Origin: Candidozyma auris
Lineage: Eukaryota > Ascomycota > Pichiomycetes > Serinales > Metschnikowiaceae
Direction: 5' to 3'
DNA length: 64,000 nt
NCBI RefSeq assembly: GCF_003013715.1
Contig: NC_072818.1
Location: forward strand, 744,001 to 808,000
Shown here: in pieces, positions 50,203 to 61,500 of the stretch
Layout: every line of letters begins with the position of its first letter
Numbering within the stretch: position 1 is the stretch's first letter
Translations under genes and position numbers: made by a program
Notes under the pieces: generated by a model
Database searches by the model: none
Told to the model about the DNA's origin: nothing
The model's input: only the letters and a program-made list of their open reading frames with translations

Positions 50203-51024
50203 AGCGATGGTAGAGGCATGTGTTACCACGGAATGTCGTTTCTTTGGAGTAGCAAATGAGTACCGATCAATTCATGTAAGTAAAGATGATGCTGGTCATC
50301 AGTGTTCATGACCCAAATACGATGCCAGCATAGGTGAGCAAAGAATGGAGGTACTCTGTCCGTTGGTAACTACTTGGAGGAGGACAAAGAACCCTAGTTT
50401 CATTCGTTTTGTTTTAAAATAGGCGATTTAATTGATTCAAGCTTATCCACTCACCAAACCCTGTTCATCGTATTTTTCCCTCGCTAAGTGTAAGCCACAT
50501 TGGGTAAAGTTGGCTTTGGCAACCTTAATGGCTGCGAAAAACGTTCTCCAGCAGCACCCTCACAGATGCTATGATTTCCGAACAGTGACACATAAAGCAT
50601 AAGAGAAAAGAACAAAAAAATACTAGAATCAGACTATTTGGGCAGCCCGCGAATCAAATAAACATTCCACCATTTCGTATCCGCCAGCTCCATGAAGTAA
50701 ATCTTACATTCTCTCGAAGCTCCCTCACCTGCCTACCGCGCCTCGTATAATGCCGTCAGGTCAAAACTCTGCTATACTTCCCTTACATAGCCTCGCAGCA
50801 CAGCCTTCAGCACCCCCATTTCCTCAGCTGGCCCTTCACTTTTTCTTGCCCTCAAAAATAACTTCCTCCGAGTACCACCAGCATCTTCGGTGGCTATAAG
50901 CATTCACTCACCCACGTGGTCAACACAAGCAGAGCCTCATCAGCCCAAAATCTTCAGTACCCACTCCATTCGCTTAACCACCCAAAACCTCCTACCATCA
51001 GTATTCGCCTAGCTTAGCCTACTC
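50203..51024. other. Spacer between the ABCF gene and the mannosyltransferase gene
   Basis: Promoter of the mannosyltransferase gene with the exact 11-bp motif at 50529 and a pyrimidine-rich stretch near 50700-50870. No gene seen. Confidence 0.55.
50529..50539 (+). repeat. TGGCTGCGAAA motif copy 11
   Basis: Exact copy in TTAATGGCTGCGAAAAACG, 496 bases upstream of the mannosyltransferase ATG. Confidence 0.8.
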
Positions 51025-52584
51025 ATGAAGGCCAGAACGCGTTTTGGCTTACTATGCCTTGTGGCCATTGGGTTTGTTTCGGTGTATCTATGGCCCTCAA
51101 GAACGCTCCACACTGTGCTGGCTGGAGACGTATTCTCGCTGAGTCAATTTCTGGACCTGGGGTCGCTCGAGCAGATGTGCTCATCCTACTTCGATACTCT
51201 AGCTCATATGGCTCCCGAGTGGGCTTCAAGCTCGCGATTCCAGCCGCTTCCCGGGGTGGCCAATCACATTGACCACTTGCGCATCTACAACAGGTGCTAC
51301 TTGGAGAACGGGTTCCAGCCTACGATTGCTGCGTTGGCGGCGGAAAAGCAGCTCCTACCGTTTTTTTCGGGCTCAACTCCCCTGGCGCCAGACTTCAACG
51401 TACTGTACTTGCGTAACCACTTGAAGAAGGCAGAAGGTAGGGGCATTGTAGTCAGTATAAGCGACGCTGAGGTTGGCAGAGCATCCAACCTACTACGTGT
51501 CCTCAATTACTTGGGGAACGAGCTCCCGGTGCAATTTGTCCACTTGGACGAGCTTTCGGACGTGTCTGTGAAATTGCTTGAGTACGCAGCAGTGTCGCCT
51601 CGGGCTCTTGGCCACGACCAGAGACTCACTTTCATAAACGTCAAGGATTACTTGACACCCAGCTTCGCTGAGCATTTCAAGGGCTACAACAGAAAATGGT
51701 TTGCGGCGGTCTTCAACACATTTCACGAAATGATCCTTATGGACGCTGACGCAGTTCCCTATGTGCTACCTGTGCTGTTCTTCCTGCTACCGGGTTACAA
51801 GGAGAGTGGGGCGTACTTCTTTCGAGACCGTGAATTAAATGTGCTTTTGAAAAAATGGAAAACCGATTTTTTCAAGCGCCTATTACCGCTGCATAAGTCC
51901 CCATTTGGATTTGAGGTGGACCCCGTTCAGTTGCAAAACAACTTCTTTCTATTTAATTCAAAGCACGTTGCCGAAAGCGGTGTGGTCATCATAGACAGGA
52001 AAACACATATGTCTGGATTGGTTATTCCTGTTGCATTGCAGTACTTTCGTAAGAGCGGAAGGATTCTTTATGGCGACAAGGACTTGTTTTGGCTTGGTCA
52101 GTTGATAAGCGGAAACTCCAACTACACATTTCACTTCAATGCTGCTGGCGCCATGGGGCAAATCGAACCAACAGGTGAAATATGCTCGCCGCAAATGGCC
52201 CACTACGGCTCTGATCACCTCCTTTGGTCTAATGGAGGCTTAACTAAGTGCAAGAAGCCGACGTGGGTGCGTGATTACCTCTTATACTCGAGATTTCGTC
52301 AGCAGTTTAGTTCTATTGAGGAGCTCAAACAGAGCTATAATGGGCCTGTATCGGTGTCGGAGATCATTATTCCCGCTACTTTGAAGGACAAGAATATTCC
52401 AGGTACGGGAAAAAGGCCAGTTTCCAACTTCAATAAGGCAGATGATCATGGCTGTGCTGCAACGTATTACTGTGCCAACGCAAGGGATGGGGGGCGACTA
52501 ATTATATTGAATGAAGAGGAAAAAAAACATATCCAAGCTGTCATCGAGGTGTGGAATGATCGTCGTTCGTGGGGAACTTTATAG
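51025..52584 (+). CDS. Golgi alpha-1,3-mannosyltransferase (Mnn1 family)
   Basis: 519 residues. A single N-terminal membrane anchor (about 6-23, FGLLCLVAIGFVSVYLW) after a short basic tail gives type II topology. Family motifs are visible: NRKWFAAVFNTFHEMILMDADAVPY, with the DxD metal/sugar-nucleotide site, and YGDKDLFWLGQLISG with conserved Asp residues. Mnn1/Mnt-type enzymes transfer terminal alpha-1,3-mannose from GDP-mannose to O- and N-linked chains in the medial/late Golgi, and CTG-clade yeasts carry expanded sets. The exact acceptor is unknown. A late Cys-containing block (AATYYCANARDGG) resembles the conserved C-terminal portion. The start ATG follows a clear leader. Confidence 0.88.
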   Translation: MKARTRFGLLCLVAIGFVSVYLWPSRTLHTVLAGDVFSLSQFLDLGSLEQMCSSYFDTLAHMAPEWASSSRFQPLPGVANHIDHLRIYNRCYLENGFQPTIAALAAEKQLLPFFSGSTPLAPDFNVLYLRNHLKKAEGRGIVVSISDAEVGRASNLLRVLNYLGNELPVQFVHLDELSDVSVKLLEYAAVSPRALGHDQRLTFINVKDYLTPSFAEHFKGYNRKWFAAVFNTFHEMILMDADAVPYVLPVLFFLLPGYKESGAYFFRDRELNVLLKKWKTDFFKRLLPLHKSPFGFEVDPVQLQNNFFLFNSKHVAESGVVIIDRKTHMSGLVIPVALQYFRKSGRILYGDKDLFWLGQLISGNSNYTFHFNAAGAMGQIEPTGEICSPQMAHYGSDHLLWSNGGLTKCKKPTWVRDYLLYSRFRQQFSSIEELKQSYNGPVSVSEIIIPATLKDKNIPGTGKRPVSNFNKADDHGCAATYYCANARDGGRLIILNEEEKKHIQAVIEVWNDRRSWGTL

Positions 52585-52701
52585 AGCACGGCAATCATCC
52601 TAGGGATAGCAAGCGTATATTATATTATTTATAAAGCATATTATGAGAAATCTAAGCATCTAAAGAAAAAATTTGACGATGTTGTCAGGTCATCCGAAAA
52701 A

Positions 52702-54183
52702 TTAGGTCTGTCTGATTCTGTTCTGGGAGTATTTGGCGACGAAGGAGGCAAAAATACTTACGCCGAGCATCCCGACAAGAACCATATTCGAACCCAAGTA
52801 CATTCGGTTTACATCATCTGCCCACCCCGAGTACAAGGCGTAGGTGGCCGTCACGGAGCCGAGGTTACCCAAACCAGTGACCAAGGCAGAAGCACAGCTA
52901 GCGCCGACATCGCCGTAACGGCCCTCGAAGATCTCAGCCGACCAAGACATACAAATGGGCACTGTGGGGCCCAAGCCATACCCTGCAATAAGCAAACCAC
53001 CATATTTGCTCCAGGGTTTCTCTGCAAAGGTGGTAACTATCATACCGACGATGATGATCACACAAGCACCACTGAAGAATAAAAAGCGGAACTTTTTGAA
53101 CCGGTCCGCAAAGGGAGTGATGGTGAGAATTCCAAACAAGTCAAACACCCAAATAGGAGCGTACAAGAGCGAAACATCAATATCCGAAAGATGTGGATTT
53201 TGCACTGAGATTATGGTGGATCCAAACACAGCAAGACCAAAACCGGTTCCTACGACGCCAAAGTACATGATCACAATTGGCCAAAGCCTGAAGTCGGAGA
53301 TGATGAGCACAATGTCTTTCCAGCCCCAATTCAACTTTTTTTGTCTGCCAATCATGTCCTTGCAGTGAAGTTCCCTCTCTGGAGTAGAAAGTGGATGCGT
53401 GGGAGTAAAGTACTTCCTCAAGAAAGTTCTAAAAATACCTGCGTCCTCTTTGTGTTTCTTGAAAGGTCTATCTGGAAGCCACCAGAGCAAAGAAAATCCG
53501 GCCACCATGGTGATACAACCATAGATGAGATAAAGCCATTGCCAACCAGTGTAGCCTCTCACACCATCCATTTTCTGAAAACCAGCACTGACTAAACCAC
53601 CAACAGCGCACGAAATCTGGGCAGCCGTGAAGTAGTACCCTACTCTTTGAGTCATTCTGTGGTTGGGGTACCACAAGGTGATGTAGTAAGACATTCCGGG
53701 CCAAACTCCAGCTCCAACGACGCCTCCAATGAATTGAACAGCGTACAATCCTTGATAGTTCTTCAAGGCACAAAAACAGGCATAGATTAGACCTACCGTG
53801 ATAGCAATACGGGCCAACCATGTCTGAGGGCTGACTTTGGTCATGACTAAATTCATGGGCAAGTCGAACAAGATCGTTCCGATGTACCCCAAAGCGTTCG
53901 CTGTAGAGAGGTTCAAGGCAGACAAGTTCAACTTCTGGATTAACGAGTGGCCCTCTTCTCGGTTCATGGTCAAGGTGACTCCATAAGTGTTGGATCCAAA
54001 CGAGGTGAGGAAGTAGAGAGTCCAAAGTGCCGGGATGATTCTTTTGTCCAACTTTCTGTAGATCTTGTCGAGCTGTTTTTGCTCTTCAATGTTTGCAGCT
54101 TCGAGCTCTACGAAGCTGATTTCCTCAGTCTTCGTCATTGAACTAGAGTCCTTAGACGTTTTGGGGGGGATCTCCATGGTCAT
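52702..54183 (-). CDS. MFS transporter, allantoate permease (Dal5/Tna1) family
   Basis: 493 residues with about 12 membrane segments. The N-terminal LDKRIIPALWTLYFLTSF segment and the LFDLPMNLVMTK and WPGMSYYITLWYPNHRMTQRVGYY blocks are typical of the anion:cation symporter group that includes Dal5 (allantoate), Tna1 (nicotinate), Vht1 (biotin) and Seo1. Such proteins import small organic anions or vitamins at the plasma membrane. A TATA-like element (TATAAATA on the minus strand, about 54236-54243) lies some 55 bases upstream. The neighbouring THI5 gene does not prove a vitamin substrate. The substrate is unknown. Confidence 0.88.
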   Translation of the reverse strand: MTMEIPPKTSKDSSSMTKTEEISFVELEAANIEEQKQLDKIYRKLDKRIIPALWTLYFLTSFGSNTYGVTLTMNREEGHSLIQKLNLSALNLSTANALGYIGTILFDLPMNLVMTKVSPQTWLARIAITVGLIYACFCALKNYQGLYAVQFIGGVVGAGVWPGMSYYITLWYPNHRMTQRVGYYFTAAQISCAVGGLVSAGFQKMDGVRGYTGWQWLYLIYGCITMVAGFSLLWWLPDRPFKKHKEDAGIFRTFLRKYFTPTHPLSTPERELHCKDMIGRQKKLNWGWKDIVLIISDFRLWPIVIMYFGVVGTGFGLAVFGSTIISVQNPHLSDIDVSLLYAPIWVFDLFGILTITPFADRFKKFRFLFFSGACVIIIVGMIVTTFAEKPWSKYGGLLIAGYGLGPTVPICMSWSAEIFEGRYGDVGASCASALVTGLGNLGSVTATYALYSGWADDVNRMYLGSNMVLVGMLGVSIFASFVAKYSQNRIRQT

Positions 54184-54464
54184 GTTGCAACGAAAGAAGA
54201 TTGAATTAAAGAATTTGCAGGCGAAATCCGCTAGTATTTATATCCAAAATATTTAGCTCTTGTTGGCCCCTTTTCACAGATTTTAGTCTCGGTGTAACCC
54301 AAAAAATTCAGTACGGACTTTTCACGCATCAACCAAGCTCGAGCGTCTATTGTGCGGCAGGATGACTACGAGTCATCCAACAAGAGTCATCATGCCCCCA
54401 TTACAAAACCGTTGGGAATTCAGAGCTCACCTTGCATTTGTTGGCACCAAGGAATGCACTTAGA

Positions 54465-56190
54465 TCACCAACGACGCATATCCTTGTAGTTGACGCACTG
54501 CAACGCCATAGGTATTCTGTACCGTTCGCCATCGAACTCAAAGTACTTATCGTTTGCTCCCCAGCCCATAGGTCCGGGGCCCCAAGTAGGCGTATAGCAT
54601 ACTTCATCCCACTTACATAGTCTAGAACAGCGGGTGAATATCGACCAGCGCAAGGCACCCAAAAGATCCGCGAGCTTCTGCTTCATGGTGAGCAAACTGT
54701 GCTTGAACTCGTCATGCCTATCATTTTTGGGCTCAATGTAGATGTCCAGCATCATCTCCCTGACATCACGGAATATTCCAAAAACGGTTTCCACCACCTC
54801 TCTGGTCACTCGATACAAGGAGGAGTAAATCAAACTGTCTGACCTAGTTGTCAATGGAAACGTGTGATAAGCATAGTCCTTGATGGCCATTTTGATCGCA
54901 TCCTTCTCTTTTGTCTCTTCATCCTCGGTGTTATCGTCAGAATACCTTCTTACGAAATTGAAAGTCAACCGGGATAGGTCAGAAATTGCGGTTTCTAAGG
55001 CTGCACCAAGATCACCCTCCTTTGAACTTGCTTCGAATACCCCAAGAGTAGTGTTAAGCCCCGAAAGCATCGGGGCAAACTTCTCCTCGATTCGTCTGGT
55101 GAGAACCTGCCAGTTTGTTTGATGAAATGGATCCACAGGCTCTAACACGCTCTGACGAACGTCACTTATGAGCGCCTCTTTGAGTTCCTCGGAGAGGTTA
55201 TGAATTCTTCTTTTGTACGGATCAGGATTGAGCCATGTATGATTGAGAGGAGTGACCATCTTTGAGAAGTCAAGCAAAATTCTCTGGTCTCCGCTATCCA
55301 CGCCAGCGCCAGCTTGTTGGTGCTCGAATCTGTTCATATATGACCACTTGTCTACGAGGTGCTTTCTTTTTTCTTCAAGAGAAGTTTTTGGAGTGGGCTT
55401 TTCGTAGGGCAAGTGAGCCAAACTTGTGATGTTGTTCAAGGTAACGTTGGCCACGAGCTCGATTCCGTCGTGGAAATCACAGAGAACCATTTCGAATCCG
55501 ACTTCAAGACGAATGAATCCTTGAAGGCCGAATTCCTTGCCCCATTTGCAAATCTTCTCTGCTGCCTCGTACTCGTTCACTTTTTTGTTGATATCCTTCT
55601 GTCTGCTCAAAATCAACTGCTGGTCCATTTCTCCCGTGTTTGTCTTCGCTGCAGAAGCACCATCGAGATAGATGAGCTTATCCAAAGGCTTTGTGTTTCT
55701 GAATGTAGAGAAACGTGCCTCTAAAGGGATGAACGAACTCTTCTGTGATCACTTCCTGGCTCCTCTCTCCCACCATCGACTTGTGGGGTCTCTTGTGTGG
55801 TTTTCCGAACCGAGGAGGCCCATTGCCTCTATCGAACCCAGCAAAGCTGTAGCTGAACTCATAATCCATGGCAATCCACTCATAGGACTCCGGTACGTGG
55901 GGCAGCCCTGTGGAGTGGTACATGAGGGTGTTGGGTGGAATATACGCTGGAATGAACGACACCCCCACGGGAAAGATACTGTTATCCTTCTCTTTCAACG
56001 CCCCATGGACTGTGTTAAATACAGCCGAGGCGTTAAGCAAGTCCACTGGGTGTTTTTCGTACCATTGTTCCGCATCTATGTTCTGGAAATTGTGGGGTCT
56101 GGGTTGTCTGTAGTTGCTGAAGGTGCTCAACGAAAACCAGATGAGAACAGCGTTGAGCAGCAAGGAAAGCCAAGTAAGGGAAAGAGGCAT
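54465..56190 (-). CDS. Uncharacterised membrane-anchored protein, apparent +1 frameshift
   Basis: Two overlapping frames look like one protein. The first (56190-55678, 170 residues) opens MPLSLTWLSLLLNAVLIWF, a signal anchor, and continues with VGVSFIPAYIPPNTLMYHS and YEWIAMDYEFSYSF, then a Pro/Lys/His-rich linker. The second frame carries LEARFSTFRNTKPLDKLIYL and continues for about 400 residues to 54465, ending QCVNYKDMRRW. Skipping one base near 55722 would give about 574 residues with a smooth join; the shift must fall between 55748 and 55678. I know no function. Similar fungal proteins seem to be extracytoplasmic or ER-lumen type II proteins with the LIYLDGASAAKTxTGEMD block. It could be a mutated allele, a sequencing error or programmed frameshifting. 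Confidence 0.65.
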
Positions 56191-57302
56191 TGGGGAAAGA
56201 GGTATTGTGGAAAAGAGAGAAGTGGACGTTGATAGGAGCTGAAGTGGAATTGAGGATTATTGTGGGGCCACATCCGGGGCGGATCGAGAGGGTTCCGAGA
56301 TCGGCGCAGTGATGAGATAGATAGCGTGAAATGACTGGCTTTACTGGAGGTTACCGGAGAAAAGTGTGGTTGTTAAGTTTGGTCTTGGTAGAGAGGCTAG
56401 GAATTGACCGTTTTTTTTGCCGGAGAAGGGCCAACACAAACAACGTGCTGTCTGCGTGAGGTTCCTATGAGACGGCCCGATGAAGCCGATTTGCCGATTT
56501 CACCGAAACCAAAAAGCGTGTTGCTGAAGGGAGCAATAGTTGGAAAAAAAACGTCATGTGATACTTTCTAAAACGGCTTTCGTGGATTCCATGAATATAT
56601 CGTAGTCGATTAAGGCTTCACTTGAAATGGTTGCAAAATCGACGCCGGTGGTGCACATGGTTAGGTGGCTAGGGCTTCCCTCGTTTATAGATGCATCTAC
56701 ATTCTATTGAAATGTTGAAAGCGCCGAGAAAGTACATTTGGACTTGTAATCTTAGCTAGCAAGATATCTTAAAAGAACTATCCAGGCTGTCCGTTCTTGC
56801 TGGGAAATCTTGTTTGTGTGACTGGTAAAGTTCTAGTAATATGTGCGATTTTGGCTGAAAATCGATCCCCACATTTTCGAGCCATGAGGTTCAAATTGGG
56901 TAATGAGAGCTCATGGTAATTGTTTACGGGTTGTATGGATCTCTATATTGCAATCAACTGGTCCTTTTTGGTGGTCTGTGATTTTTAAAGAAATGTTGAG
57001 GTAATTGCGTTTTGTAGATACTACGAGGAGTTCACTAAATAGTGCGAATAATATGTGGGAGTGTGCTATTTCAACTAGCAATAAGAGGCTATGCAAAGAT
57101 TTATAAAAAAAAAAGGTAATAGATGGGAGAAACAAAGAGCTTAATATCAAGGTGAGCATTGGCTGAAGCATTCTTCAAAATGTACCAGTGAGATGACATA
57201 CTTGTGGATCTCCAGTAGCTTGCTCTTATTAGTGCTTGCGAGGAGATCCCCAGTTTACTACAGTATTCATAAGCAAAGCTTTATCTTCGACTACTAACAC
57301 AC
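56191..57302. other. Intergenic spacer, 1.1 kb
   Basis: Promoter of the unknown membrane protein and 3' flank of THI5. A degenerate motif (TGGTTGCAAAA at 56628) is the only notable element. No gene seen. Confidence 0.55.
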
Positions 57303-58340
57303 TTAGGCGGACGCACCAACGGCAGCAGAGTCCAATCTTCTGTACCCGCCACAAGCCTTGCACTCCTCCTGGATCTTACCAATCAACTTCTGGGCCTCCA
57401 AGGGGTCAGCAACCTCCTTGGGCTCAGGCCACGAGAGGTACTCGTTCGAGTAGTTGGGCTTGTAGTCCGCAGGCAAGATCTCCAATCTCTTGCCATAGGC
57501 ATTCACCTTTCTCCAGTCTCTGTGGACGTTGTACAAGGAGTCCGAGAAGTAGGCAAAGCATCTCTCGAACATCTTGCCATTGACCTTGGAGGTCATTTGT
57601 GGCTTGAAGTCACAGTAGAGCTCCCATGCCTCCTTGGGGTTAGCAAGCATGTAGTCGGTGGACTTCTTGAGCGCCTTCAAGATTCTTCTCACTTTCTCAG
57701 GGTTCTCCTTCAAGAAGGTGTCGTTGCAGATGTAGAGAATGGTGCAGAAACAGCAGCAGCCCAATTCAGCCAACTGGTCAATTCTGAGCATCTTGGCCTC
57801 CTTAGGATCCTTGCCGGACTCCTTCAAGTACTCCTCTAACTCCACTTGCTGAATACACTCAATACCAATGCCAGCATCGATCTTGCCCTCAATGATGTAC
57901 TTAGCCACGTTCATGCCGCATCTGACGGCGGTGTAGTCGTCTGGAGTCATTCCGTAGTGCTTGGTCAACTCGTCGACTTGGATCTTGCCGAACTCTCCCA
58001 CATAGCCGATTCTCTTACCCTTCAACGAGGTGAAGTCGTCGGTGATGCCTGAACCCTCCAAATACAAGATTCCAGTGAAGGGCTCGTCCAACAAGGAGCC
58101 CACCGAAGTCACAGGGAAACCACGAGCTTTTGCAGCCAAAGTATGGACCATAGCCTTGAGACCCATGTCGACCTTACCAGACCCAATCAACTCGGTAACG
58201 TCAGAAGGGTTGGAGGGCTCCAACACAGAGACATCTACGTTTTCCTCCTTGAAGTAGCCCTTCAATTGAGCAAGGTAGATAGGAATATGGTAAGGCGTAG
58301 CCTGCCAGTTGAGCAAAAAAGACACTTTTTCAGTAGACAT
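57303..58340 (-). CDS. THI5: HMP-P synthase (Thi5/NMT1 family), thiamine pyrimidine synthesis
   Basis: From ATG 58340 ([18 protein letters not shown]) the protein has 345 residues (yeast Thi5: 340). It makes 4-amino-5-hydroxymethyl-2-methylpyrimidine phosphate from PLP and one of its own histidines, a single-turnover suicide reaction. Key residues are in place: Lys62 that binds PLP and His66 that is consumed ([14 protein letters not shown]), and the CCCFC motif ([11 protein letters not shown]) that binds iron. The NMT1/THI5-like periplasmic-binding fold is intact. Codon bias is strong, fitting a gene needed at high level because each enzyme works once. The C-terminus is a few residues longer (SAAVGASA). 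Confidence 0.96.
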   Translation of the reverse strand: MSTEKVSFLLNWQATPYHIPIYLAQLKGYFKEENVDVSVLEPSNPSDVTELIGSGKVDMGLKAMVHTLAAKARGFPVTSVGSLLDEPFTGILYLEGSGITDDFTSLKGKRIGYVGEFGKIQVDELTKHYGMTPDDYTAVRCGMNVAKYIIEGKIDAGIGIECIQQVELEEYLKESGKDPKEAKMLRIDQLAELGCCCFCTILYICNDTFLKENPEKVRRILKALKKSTDYMLANPKEAWELYCDFKPQMTSKVNGKMFERCFAYFSDSLYNVHRDWRKVNAYGKRLEILPADYKPNYSNEYLSWPEPKEVADPLEAQKLIGKIQEECKACGGYRRLDSAAVGASA

Positions 58341-58395
58341 GATATATATAGTTGGTTGCAAAAAATGAGTATGGCAATTGGGTCGGTGAATGCCT

Positions 58396-58404
58396 CCTTA
58401 TATA
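58396..58404 (-). promoter_or_regulatory. TATA box of THI5
   Basis: TATATAAGG on the minus strand, about 57-64 bases upstream of the THI5 ATG; normal yeast spacing. A TGGTTGCAAAA near match to the recurrent motif lies between the two (58353-58363). Confidence 0.6.
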
Positions 58405-58442
58405 CCCGGTTTTTCTTCTGATTACCTCAATTGCTTTCCCCT

Positions 58443-58590
58443 TAAGCGCATAATACAAGACCCCCAGCCCCCTAATCAATGTCGACCTCTGGACCTCTCC
58501 TTACCAGGTCCCAGTTTAGTGTCTCAAACTAGACACTACGAGGGTACTTCACACTAAAAGTGCTCATAGCCCTGCCTTGTAAGCGCATAA
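58443..58590. promoter_or_regulatory. THI5 upstream elements: direct repeat and inverted repeat
   Basis: TAAGCGCATAA occurs twice exactly (58443-58453 and 58580-58590). Between the copies lies an inverted repeat, TAGTGTCT (58517-58524) and AGACACTA (58531-58538), with six bases between. All sit 100-250 bases upstream of the ATG, where thiamine-responsive sites are expected. No TPP riboswitch core is visible. Confidence 0.5.
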
Positions 58591-61500
58591 ACGCTAAGGG
58601 GCACCGGTGAAAAGGGAATTGCCCGGGTCTTGGTACAACTGATTAGGGGTCTCTCAGAGTATGCTTATATGGGTCCTGCTGGGTTTTGATATGCCCTTTG
58701 CTGATTGGCTGCGTCCCCATGTGAGACGATCAAGGATACCTGGAATGCGACTAGCCGGGATGGTTTTTGACATAAGATGGACTTGCAGTGGCCGAAATCG
58801 CCACACATGAAAGCAGTGTCTTTGGATATAATAGGATGATAGAAGTAGCTTGCTTTTGAGAATTTGAGAGAAATGACTCAATTATCCACACCTTTCTCCT
58901 TAGAATAGTGGTGCGCTAAAGCATCGCCGTAGCTCAAAGGGTTACTCGAAGCACTAGTTGGGAAAAGCTATGAGTATTTACCGGATGGCTTTTGTCACCT
59001 CTGTTCACACTCTCTTCATCTCTTGAAACATTGTTCCTTGCCAATTACCAACAGGAGAAAATTGTCATGAAAACCCATGACAGAGCGCACATACTAGTTT
59101 AGGCGGTACTATATCGAGGACCTACTTTAGTAGAGCAAATGGTGAGCAGCTTGTATTATTCTTCCCTTCGTTTTCTTTGAGTTATTGAGACGATTATTCA
59201 AAAAAGGATTTCTCAGATCATAGTAATGACGTTGGTGCAACAAAGCTCCACAAATGTAGAGCCAATCAGCGAAACGACCTCCAAAACTAAGAACGACACA
59301 GAAACGTTTGCAATATATGATTAAGGTTCTTTTGTAATGTCTGCAATGGTCTGCTTAACTTATAAAAAGGATATTCACAAGCAAAAATATGTATGATTCA
59401 CGTACTATACTAACTGATTAATATAAGCACAAATTGGAGACTTAAAGCTTTTCTATACCGACATAGTTATAAAAAGTGGTATGATTGTTCTTCATGATGA
59501 CCCAGAGACTGTTGCCAGTAGACTAGCATCGTTCTTATAACGATTTGAATCAAGTCCATGCAAAAGAGTTTAGGCTGAAGTTAGTAATATCAAGATCGAG
59601 AAGTTTGAAACTGCGAACGGATAGTGACGTTTCGTATAGATCGAGAGACTCATGTTCAATTGAGCAAGGGGGGAAAAATAGATTCATGGTTAATGAATCA
59701 ACTTAAAAATGCCACAATGCAAATACTCAGAATCTACGGCATAAGTATAAAAGACAAATAAAGGAAATAACAAAAAAAAAAAAGAATCAAGTGAAAAAGA
59801 AGAAGAGAAGAATCAAAATCACCACATTGATCTTATTAGTCTAATAATTAACAAGATCCATAAGTGTCAAGAGAAAATTACTTTCTGTAGAAGGGCTTGC
59901 AATGCAAAAAGACTCTGCCTAAGGTTCCTGTTCCAGAAGTTGCTTGTTGCTCAACGAGGTGGGCTGATTCAAATGCATTGGTGCTCTTAGTATTTTGGTT
60001 TTCTTCACCGATGGCTCGAAGGTTAAATTAATGTCTTTACGGACGCATTTCTTCTCGATTCGCTGCATAACCTTATTGAGGTTACTTCGAGGTCGAGAAA
60101 ACACTACGTCGTGCACTGTTGCTCTATGTTTTGAGTTTGTAGGTGGTCTGCACAAGAAATCAGTAGAGACACTACGAAAGGTTAATAGTTGCTGCCAGCG
60201 GCCCTTTTAGGGAAGAAAAGTGGACCATCCAGACCTGCTTAGCACAGAGTGCTGAGCGCAAATTCAGACTCTTCGAGAATAAGGATGTATTGCCGAATTG
60301 TGCCACATTTCTACAAATCAAGGACAAACTTGTTATTGTGAGCCAAAAACGTGAAAAAGATATCCTGGTTCGGGCGTCACTGAGACAACTCAGGGGCTGG
60401 TTTGAGGCCCATGGCCACGATCGCAAGCCCAATTGCAATGACAGCAAGATCAGAAAATGCCCTCGTGGTGTTTAGGTAAAAACGACTCTAGCAATTCCAA
60501 TTTCAACAAAATCTGCCTCTTCATGTGATGGAGCAGAAACGTAACCTTATTGGAGAAGGTAGTGAAACCTAGAGGTTGCATAATGTTTGTGGAACGCGAC
60601 ACAATTGAAGCAAATCCAGAATGAATCTTGAAAAATCGCGAGGCCGTTTTCACATCAAAGAGGTAATCAGGTCACTTCCGTTGTCCTGCCTCGGGCAATT
60701 ACCCGAAATCTGATACCAAAATTGTTTCGACTTGCAGTTAGCGGCTGGCGAGCGTCAAGGTACAAGCCTTCACATTTGACGCCATGCATATGCACGATAA
60801 GCCACCTTTTGCATTCGCTACGAGTTTCGTCTAAGACGTGCATGTCGCGTTTTGTCTGTCATGATTGTCCTCTCCTGAGAAATAGAGGGCTCATGGGCCC
60901 TTCATAAATGTAGGTGGGCTGGTTAAAAAAAGGTTTCTGGTTTCCACGTTTGAAGAGAGACACACGATGCAAGCAATGCTTGATTGACTGGATTTGAGCA
61001 ACAACTTGAACTACAAAGCAATGAAGTAATGTTGTGGAAGCTAGGTCAGATATCGTAACCAGCGGAAGACATGGAGATGATTTACTTCTGCAAACTAAAT
61101 GAGTAGCTCATATCTCCATAATCATTGTACAAGGTTTTGAGGTTGCTAAATCCTTAAGCAACGTACTCTGTTCTCTACATTGTGATTCTACGTATACTTG
61201 ATTAATAACGAACAAAGGGAATAGAACAAACTATCCAGAGCTTCTCTCGTACTATTTCAAGAAAGACCCTTGAAAAAATTTTCGATGCCTTCTACTGGTT
61301 CTTATGATTGATGAATTGAGCAAAAAGTCTGGAAAAATTTCCACGATGAACTGGTTCTTTGCTGGCTCAAGTTTTTCTTCAAGGTGTCACAAAAGAGGGA
61401 AGGAGGTTTCCAGAATAGTGATCAAGACCGTGTATTCAACGCCCCAATAAATCATAAGGATAAGAAGCGCTGGAGCAGATGGAACTACAGCTTTTCTTTC

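Noticed and set aside
58341..58600. Possible TPP riboswitch upstream of THI5
   Set aside because: The conserved CUGAGA and related loop words of the TPP aptamer are absent and there is no candidate leader intron.
59919..60653. Three successive short minus-strand frames in the gene-free block
   Set aside because: They lie in different phases with ordinary composition, and no shared family can be read through them.
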